DNA from: Clostridia bacterium
GTDB lineage: Bacteria; Bacillota; Clostridia; Oscillospirales; Acutalibacteraceae
DNA length: 19,026 bases
Assembly (NCBI GenBank): GCA_017501865.1
Contig: JAFVWD010000055.1
Location: 1 to 19,026 of the forward strand
Direction of reading: 5' to 3'
The position numbers were made by a program, and so were the translations under genes. The stretch's first letter is position 1. The number at the start of each line of letters is the position of its first letter. The notes beneath the pieces are model-generated. The model was not told the origin of the DNA, searched no databases, and was given only the letters and a program-made list of their open reading frames with translations. Shown piece after piece: positions 14,065 through 19,026 of the stretch.

Positions 14065-17013
14065 TTATACTATTTCACAATCCCAGATATCAACATCGGA
14101 ATCCTGGAACACAGATCTCAGGGTTTTACGAACGGTTTCCACCGTAACACCGCGTTTTAAAATCACCTGTAAAAATCCGCCGCCACCGGCACCACAAACA
14201 AGTCTTCCCGCCGTGTAATCCTGAACACTTGCAAATATCTGATCAATAAGTGTATTTGTTGAACCGCTGTCGACCATTTTTGAAAGCTCCCAATGCCTGT
14301 CCAAAAGCTTTGCAAACTCATCAATATTTCCGCGCTCAAGCTCAAAACGCATAAGTGCGGCAATTCTCTGAATTTCATTAAGTGCATAAATTGACTCAGG
14401 CTCATTACCTATATATCTGCCTACAACATCACGAAGAAGGTTTCTTGCAAGCCTTCTCTGACCGGTATAAATAAGAATAAATCTTTCGTTTAATTCCTTC
14501 ATTGCTTTTTCGGGAATATCAAGCTTACTTACTTTGACATCCTGTATAATACCCGGCATTGCAGAAACAAATTTAACTCCGTCTACAACACCGCCTACCT
14601 GATCTTGCCAGCCACCGCCTGTAGACATAATCTGCTCCATTGCAAGAACATGTCTGTAAAGGTCGTCTTCTGTATGAGGAATTCCCATAAACTCAAAAAT
14701 TGCTTTAACGCAGGCCGCTGAAAGAATTGAGCTGGTGCCGAGACCACTGCCCTTAGGAACATTTGTAACCTCTGAGTGCATAACAAATCCACCGCCAAGA
14801 CGCGTAAGAATATCTTCAAGCTTACCGCCCTCCTGCGGAATGACTCCACACGCAAGAAGCGCTGCTTTTTGCAATGCAAATACATCATACGGATCGCCTG
14901 TTTGTTGTAACGGTGCTATTTCAGAAAATTCACCGTGAACATCCATATCGCGACTGTCGAACACAATTTTGAGCTCCGAAACTCTTTCGAGGGTAACCTC
15001 TACGGGTTTTTCGCCATTCAATAAAATTGCTGCGTTAAGAACCGCACCGCCGTTTTCATTACAGTATGGAGGAGTATCGCTCCATCCACCGCCCCAGTTT
15101 ACACGAAGCGGTAATTTTACAGTCAACTTGTCCTTTGCTATTTTACAATTCTCATTGTACTTAAGATTGTCGACAGTTTCTTTTAAGATTCCTTCAGATA
15201 TCATATTAAAGCTCTTGGTAATATATTCTGTACCTATCTGACCGCCGAGTGCCTTACCAAGATAATAAAAGAGTCTTATTTTTTCACTGAAATCTGCTCT
15301 TAACAGTCTTTTTGAAAGCCAATACTCCTGAATTGGTGTAAGCGCATCGGCTTTTAAAATATCCTTTGCTTCAGTAGCAGGTCTGCCTGTTCTTATGAGC
15401 TTTGCAATACCGTCCATACGAACTAATTCCTGCATACGGTTATCCCAGGCAATAATTGCTTCCGGATCTGCCTCATTAAAACCAGACTGAAGTGATTTTC
15501 TCTTAAGCGACATAAGGTGCTCCATATCACCGTTACCATTTACAGCCTCGTAAATATTAAGCGCCTCTTTGACAGCTTCTTCTATAGTTTCGCACTCCGG
15601 ATAAATCTCTGCCGACCAGAGAGTCCTGTCTTCGGAGCACCATATATTTTCAGGGAATATCTTTTCAAGCGGTTTTCCAAAAAGCAAATTTTCTTTCGGA
15701 TTATCCTTCACACCGTAAATTCTTGCAACAAATTTTCCATCCTTCTGCTTAAGTCCGTGAATAACAACATCTGACGGAATGACCTCGTCATGAATATCAA
15801 TATAAGAAAGAAGAACATTGTCACCAATTTTTGCCTTACTGTGAACATAAGAAACCTCAAGGTAACAATTCTTACCTATTTTTGCCTTATCAGACAAGAC
15901 ACTGTTATAACCCGCAGTAGACTTCGTTATACTGCTGTTTATGTGGTTGCTCCAATTAAGCTCTTTATAATTATCCACTCCGCCTGACATAAGCTCTAAA
16001 ATCTCAGCTGTTGTACCAAAGTGAATAAATTTAGCAGGAGACAGCCTTAAAAGCTTCATTCTGTAAGGACGCAAAACCTCCCACACAACCTTACGCGCAG
16101 CATAGAGCTCGTCGCAAAATTCACCCTCGGGCTTTTCTTTTAAAAATTTTTCAAGAGTTGAATCTGTCGCAAGCGGATAAAGAAAATCACCGTAAAGAGA
16201 AAGACGAACCTTTTCGTTTACATATTTATCGTATCCGTCGCTGTCAGAAACAAGAGAATATAATGATTTAAGCATTTCAGCTGAAAAAATTACCGCACCG
16301 GTATCTATATCTACCTTACCGTTATCATTCACCGCACCTATTTCTGTCAGAGACTCAACGGTTTGTTTATGAAGGAATTTCTGAACACAACCGTCTTCTC
16401 CTCTTAAAAATACACCGTGATTTTTACCTATCTCAACCTTTTCTTTAAAAGAAATTGCTGCCGCTCCATTACCGCTGTAATCTATCTGAAGCGGATTAAA
16501 CAAGAGAAGAACATCACCTGAAAGGAGTACCATACCTTCACGGATTCGCGCAGGTACACTTGACATTGCCATCATAAACTCATCAAAAAGAGTCGCACTT
16601 CTGCCGTTTGGTAATTTATGCGGAACAGGTGAAAACAATTTACCGAGTGCAGAATACTGCGGTACACGTTTGGAATCGCCACCCGAGTGAATCACGAGTA
16701 TTCTTAAGCCCGAAAAATCATTTTTCCCGATTTGCTCTGCTACATATTTTAAAACACCGAGTGTTGCACCGCCACTTCCTACGCGTTTGCCGTCACGGTC
16801 AGGAATTACCGCAAATTTTGTTTTTGCAGGCAATAATCCTAATTTTAATCTTTCATTTATCTGTGAACGAAAACCTTCAGCCTGATTTTCGTTTGAAGCT
16901 GTTAAAATTATGTAATCCCACACAGGAAAACCTTCACGGTTTAACGACCTTTCGTAGTCATCCCATGTATCCATATAAGATTGTGCGAGAAAAAGCGCCG
17001 GACTTTTTGCCAT
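14065..17013 (-). CDS. fkp: Bifunctional L-fucokinase / L-fucose-1-phosphate guanylyltransferase (Fkp-like)
   Basis: 982 aa from the ATG at 17013, which has GGAGA 7 nt upstream; the open frame continues 69 codons further through a hairpin block without a ribosome site. Size and layout match the fused Fkp (Bacteroides Fkp about 949 aa) and plant FKGP. The N-terminal fucose-pyrophosphorylase domain shows WDYIILTASN (32-41), GKRVGSGGATLG (75-86) and SGGDSKR (110-116). A left-handed beta-helix-like middle (about 365-430) follows. The C-terminal GHMP kinase has LPLRVNWGGGWSDTPP (634-649), VPKGSGLGTSS (752-762), D804 in WQDQVGG and CGAGGGGF (940-947). It would phosphorylate L-fucose with ATP and then form GDP-L-fucose from GTP, the salvage route for fucosylated surface glycans. 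The adjacent glycosyltransferase fits that role. Another deoxy sugar cannot be excluded. Confidence 0.92.
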   Translation of the reverse strand: MAKSPALFLAQSYMDTWDDYERSLNREGFPVWDYIILTASNENQAEGFRSQINERLKLGLLPAKTKFAVIPDRDGKRVGSGGATLGVLKYVAEQIGKNDFSGLRILVIHSGGDSKRVPQYSALGKLFSPVPHKLPNGRSATLFDEFMMAMSSVPARIREGMVLLSGDVLLLFNPLQIDYSGNGAAAISFKEKVEIGKNHGVFLRGEDGCVQKFLHKQTVESLTEIGAVNDNGKVDIDTGAVIFSAEMLKSLYSLVSDSDGYDKYVNEKVRLSLYGDFLYPLATDSTLEKFLKEKPEGEFCDELYAARKVVWEVLRPYRMKLLRLSPAKFIHFGTTAEILELMSGGVDNYKELNWSNHINSSITKSTAGYNSVLSDKAKIGKNCYLEVSYVHSKAKIGDNVLLSYIDIHDEVIPSDVVIHGLKQKDGKFVARIYGVKDNPKENLLFGKPLEKIFPENIWCSEDRTLWSAEIYPECETIEEAVKEALNIYEAVNGNGDMEHLMSLKRKSLQSGFNEADPEAIIAWDNRMQELVRMDGIAKLIRTGRPATEAKDILKADALTPIQEYWLSKRLLRADFSEKIRLFYYLGKALGGQIGTEYITKSFNMISEGILKETVDNLKYNENCKIAKDKLTVKLPLRVNWGGGWSDTPPYCNENGGAVLNAAILLNGEKPVEVTLERVSELKIVFDSRDMDVHGEFSEIAPLQQTGDPYDVFALQKAALLACGVIPQEGGKLEDILTRLGGGFVMHSEVTNVPKGSGLGTSSILSAACVKAIFEFMGIPHTEDDLYRHVLAMEQIMSTGGGWQDQVGGVVDGVKFVSAMPGIIQDVKVSKLDIPEKAMKELNERFILIYTGQRRLARNLLRDVVGRYIGNEPESIYALNEIQRIAALMRFELERGNIDEFAKLLDRHWELSKMVDSGSTNTLIDQIFASVQDYTAGRLVCGAGGGGFLQVILKRGVTVETVRKTLRSVFQDSDVDIWDCEIV

Positions 17014-17036
17014 AATATTCTCTCCTAAATAAGATT

Positions 17037-17050
17037 TTATAATCATTATA
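17037..17050. repeat. 14-bp direct repeat, copy 1
   Basis: TTATAATCATTATA is identical to 17236-17249. Its core TATAAT-C-ATTATA is itself a perfect palindrome around one base. With copy 2 it brackets the hairpin block as a possible target-site duplication. It lies just upstream of the Fkp ribosome site. Confidence 0.85.
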
Positions 17051-17235
17051 GTTAGTCGAAACAGTGTAAAATTACACTGTTTCGATACCAAATATATGAT
17101 TTGGTATCGAATTTTCTTTGAAAATTCGACTGTAATCCTTTCAATGACTGTAATGCAAAATTGTATTTGTGAAAAACAATTTTGCTGAAAGCCGATAGAA
17201 TCGGCTTTTGCGAAACGCAACTGCGTTTCGACAGA
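17051..17235. mobile_element. 185-bp array of six stem-loops, MITE-like insertion
   Basis: The block is almost wholly palindromic. H1 17056-17085 (14-bp arms); H2 17082-17110 (12-bp arms); H3 17107-17129 (10-bp arms); H4 17155-17185 (10-bp arms, 11-nt loop); H5 17188-17208 (9-bp arms); H6 17211-17230 (9-bp arms). H1, H2 and H3 share their TCGA ends, so the chain reads TCGA-H1-TCGA-H2-TCGA-H3-TCGA. The outer ends GTCGAAAC (17055-17062) and GTTTCGAC (17225-17232) are 8-bp inverted repeats. Identical 14-bp direct repeats flank it. Removing the block plus one repeat leaves 32 bp between the glycosyltransferase stop and the Fkp ATG, a normal operon gap with the ribosome site intact. No coding potential is seen. 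It resembles a non-autonomous miniature transposon or REP-type element; I recognise no named family. Confidence 0.6.
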
Positions 17236-17249
17236 TTATAATCATTATA
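17236..17249. repeat. 14-bp direct repeat, copy 2 (contains the glycosyltransferase stop)
   Basis: This copy is identical to 17037-17050. The TAA stop of the glycosyltransferase (17247-17245 on the minus strand) lies inside it, so any insertion event duplicated the end of the gene without changing the protein. Confidence 0.85.
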
Positions 17250-18303
17250 AACTGTTATACAAATTATTGTAGCTGTTTAAAAAACAAGAAACATCGAGTG
17301 TTTTTCTGTAATTTTCATATACTTCATCGGTAACGAATTCTTTTTGCAGTACTTCATTTAAAGTTTCTGCAAGTGACAGCGGATTTTCGCTTTCAAACGT
17401 ATACCCAAGATGGTTTTTTGTTATTGTATTGCACAAATTTCCGTGGTCAGGCCCAACAATACATCTGCCGAGTGCCACACCCTCACCTAAAGGACCACTC
17501 GCGGCATCGAACACCTTGCGGTACGGAACAACAATAATATCTGTTGCATTTATCGCGCGTAAAAAATCCTCATCACTTAAAAATTCAAGCTTTGTGCGGA
17601 CCTTGTTGCTGAAGGCAGCCGTTTTTTCTTTTATGTATTCCTCATCAAAGTGAACAGGCTTACCTGCAACAAGCAGCTGAAACGGATATTTCACATTTCT
17701 GAGAGCCTCAAGCATTATGTCAAGACCCTTGTCATTTCTCGTTTCGCCAATACACCCTAAAACCGGAACAGCCACATCTAAGCCGTAATACTCTTTATCA
17801 TCTGTTTTACTGTATGGTGATTTTTTAAAGTTAGGGTACTCTATGTGAACACCGTTGGTTTTTCCGTAACATGAAAGCTTGTCCTTTAAAAACTCAGAGT
17901 GCAGCACAACCGAATCAACCGAAGAGGAAATCATTTTAGCGGACATTTTGTTTAAAAAACCGTCTCTTAAGCAATGCATAGTGGTAACGGTTTTATATTT
18001 TTTAAATTTATTTAAGCCGTAGCCGAAATATCTGTAAAAGAAATCTGCATTCAGAAAATGAACCACATCGGGATTTTCTTTTTCAACATATTCATATATT
18101 TCGTTAATCCATTTTTTAAATTGCAAAAATGAACGTTTACCGTTTTTTCTGTCACTCGTCTCGTATTTGTACTGTCTGCAGTTAAGTTCCTCTACCCTTT
18201 GAGGGAGTATTGCCACCGCTTCATTATCACAGCCGTTTACAAGTGCGCTTATATACGGAATATGATGCCCTAATGTATTTATATCAATATAAACAATTTT
18301 CAT
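17245..18303 (-). CDS. Glycosyltransferase, GT4-like (GT-B fold)
   Basis: 352 aa from the ATG at 18303 (residue 11 of the longest frame), chosen because GGAGAGGTG lies just upstream and the GT-B start MKIVYIDINTLGHHIPYI follows. The C-terminal nucleotide-sugar domain shows GCIGETRNDKGLDIMLEAL (183-201) and the family's acidic site in SGPLGEGVALG, with E274 of the E-x7-E type motif; the second Glu is not obvious. It is cytoplasmic or membrane-associated, with no transmembrane helix. It would transfer a sugar from a nucleotide donor to a growing glycan or lipid carrier. Together with Fkp in the same transcript, GDP-fucose is a possible donor, but the GT4 family uses many donors, so this is inference. 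It is preceded by its own promoter and followed by the hairpin block. Confidence 0.87.
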   Translation of the reverse strand: MKIVYIDINTLGHHIPYISALVNGCDNEAVAILPQRVEELNCRQYKYETSDRKNGKRSFLQFKKWINEIYEYVEKENPDVVHFLNADFFYRYFGYGLNKFKKYKTVTTMHCLRDGFLNKMSAKMISSSVDSVVLHSEFLKDKLSCYGKTNGVHIEYPNFKKSPYSKTDDKEYYGLDVAVPVLGCIGETRNDKGLDIMLEALRNVKYPFQLLVAGKPVHFDEEYIKEKTAAFSNKVRTKLEFLSDEDFLRAINATDIIVVPYRKVFDAASGPLGEGVALGRCIVGPDHGNLCNTITKNHLGYTFESENPLSLAETLNEVLQKEFVTDEVYENYRKTLDVSCFLNSYNNLYNSL

Positions 18304-18350
18304 AAAGCACCTCTCCAATATACAATACTCCATTTTAATATATTTCGTTT

Positions 18351-18379
18351 ATTATATCATATAATGTTAAAATAATCAA
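18351..18379 (-). promoter_or_regulatory. Promoter of the glycosyltransferase-Fkp operon (extended -10)
   Basis: On the minus strand TTGATT (18379-18374) and TATAAT (18356-18351) have a 17-bp spacer, with TGA directly before TATAAT (extended -10). It lies downstream of the acyltransferase terminator and about 45 bp before the start codon. The -35 overlaps the terminator's T-run. Confidence 0.7.
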
Positions 18380-18380
18380 T

Positions 18381-18417
18381 AAAAAATGAACCATCATCTG
18401 AAAGACAATGATTCATT
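18381..18417 (-). terminator. Terminator after the acyltransferase gene
   Basis: On the minus strand the arms AATGAA (18417-18412) and TTCATT (18390-18385) pair and are continued by TCAT/ATGA with a small bulge. A T-run (TTTTTTATT) follows. It lies 12 bp after the acyltransferase stop. Confidence 0.75.
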
Positions 18418-18429
18418 ATTTCATAAATT

Positions 18430-19026
18430 TTATCTGCCGAAAACAGCTTGTATAAATTTGAATTTGTTGAGATACTTTGAAATGAAATAAAATACAATTG
18501 TTGCAACTACAGTTAAAACAGGAACTATAACTATATGGAGCAATAACATTTTTTCAGGTATAACATTGCTTGTTCCCAAAACCTTAAAAACAAGATTAAT
18601 TCCCATTTCACCAAGTCTTAGTAAAAATATCATCTGATAAACATATATCTGCAAGGTATAGCCTCCGAGCTTTTCAAAGCAATTGTAAAGCTTTTGAAGC
18701 GGTTTCAGCTTAAATACCATAAAAAGCAAGGTTATTATAAAAACCGAGCCAACTAAACCTATTGCCCAACGGAAAGCATCTATAAACAAACACTCTTTTA
18801 TTGAATACTCAGAGCGGATTAAGCCTGTTGTATAAATATAATGTTTTTTCTCAAAAAACATAAGCATAACCGGAAATGCCAACAACGAAGCATACTTAAG
18901 CTTCATTAATATTTCAGGGATTTTATCACGATAATTAGCAAATAAAAAGCCCAAAACAAAATACGGGAGCATAAAAACAGTAAGTTCAAAAAACGGCATT
19001 ATCAAAATCAGTACAGATACTACACC
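18430..19026 (-). CDS. Acyltransferase family 3 membrane protein, C-terminal part (runs off the right edge)
   Basis: The frame is open to the window edge (199 codons visible; the TTG/ATG codons near 19005 are internal). It encodes about five to six hydrophobic helices and the segment LGGYTLQIYVYQMIFLLR, typical of the late part of acyltransferase-3 proteins, where a conserved Leu-Gly-x-Tyr-Thr-Leu-x-Ile-Tyr pattern precedes a helix. These integral membrane enzymes O-acetylate or otherwise acylate cell-surface sugars; the family includes fucose 4-O-acetylase-like proteins. The catalytic His and Arg region lies in the missing N-terminal half. Its position next to the glycosyltransferase and Fkp genes fits a surface-glycan locus, although a terminator separates the transcripts. 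Confidence 0.75.
   Translation of the reverse strand, partial: GVVSVLILIMPFFELTVFMLPYFVLGFLFANYRDKIPEILMKLKYASLLAFPVMLMFFEKKHYIYTTGLIRSEYSIKECLFIDAFRWAIGLVGSVFIITLLFMVFKLKPLQKLYNCFEKLGGYTLQIYVYQMIFLLRLGEMGINLVFKVLGTSNVIPEKMLLLHIVIVPVLTVVATIVFYFISKYLNKFKFIQAVFGR

Noticed and set aside
14163..14888. Two further minus-strand frames inside Fkp (14163-14405 and 14595-14888)
   Set aside because: They are out-of-frame readings of the GHMP kinase domain, whose own frame is intact with all motifs.
16608..17015. Plus-strand 135-codon frame and the other plus-strand frames over 60 codons
   Set aside because: All lie opposite well-supported minus-strand genes, show no recognisable motifs or ribosome sites, and look like antisense shadows.
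17014..17220. A 69-residue N-terminal extension of Fkp in the same open frame
   Set aside because: It is translated across the hairpin block, has no ribosome site and no similarity to Fkp; GGAGA precedes the ATG at 17013.
17056..17230. CRISPR array
   Set aside because: The palindromes differ from each other in sequence and length, and there are no equal repeats with spacers.

Overview
The window looks like the chromosome of a low-GC Bacillota (class Clostridia, probably a gut Oscillospiraceae/Ruminococcus-like bacterium). The base composition is AT-rich. Several start codons follow GGAGG-like ribosome sites, sigma-A promoters of TTGACA-17-TATAAT type are easy to see, and there is a DUF896/YnzC gene, which is a Bacillota family. 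This is inference from style and families; no rRNA or other taxonomic marker is present. Every protein gene reads on the minus strand, so the order of transcription runs from high to low coordinates.

Right part (19026 to about 14020): the C-terminal half of a membrane acyltransferase-3 protein enters from the right edge and ends at a terminator. A strong promoter then drives a GT4-type glycosyltransferase and a very large bifunctional L-fucokinase/GDP-fucose pyrophosphorylase (Fkp-like). Together they suggest building of a fucosylated, possibly acylated, surface glycan from salvaged fucose. Between the glycosyltransferase and Fkp lies a 185-bp block made almost entirely of six perfect stem-loops. 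It has short terminal inverted repeats and is flanked by 14-bp direct repeats, so it looks like a MITE-type insertion into the operon. It is the most unusual element in the window.

Middle (about 13960 to 8560): a promoter and a structured leader precede a secreted SGNH/GDSL hydrolase with four fibronectin-III-like repeats. After it come a DUF896 protein, a GNAT acetyltransferase, a cysteine-rich Gfo/Idh/MocA oxidoreductase and an exported or membrane-anchored metallophosphoesterase, ending at a long perfect terminator hairpin. A second promoter may serve the phosphoesterase.

Left part (8512 to about 1016): a near-consensus promoter precedes seven tightly packed genes: cytoplasmic GH20 beta-N-acetylhexosaminidase, Gfo/Idh/MocA oxidoreductase, a short QueG-like double [4Fe-4S] protein, an OmpR-type response regulator, its histidine kinase, an RlmL/YpsC-type THUMP methyltransferase and a YegS/BmrU-type lipid kinase. 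Stop-start overlaps (TAATG; 14 bp) and gaps of 4 to 36 bp argue for one transcript mixing glycan breakdown, signalling and housekeeping functions.

The extreme left holds a fragment of an acyl-CoA ligase gene broken at both ends. Its 3' break falls at a sequence resembling the 3' end of a tRNA or tmRNA, either an island boundary or an assembly join. No CRISPR array, complete tRNA, rRNA gene or transposase was seen.
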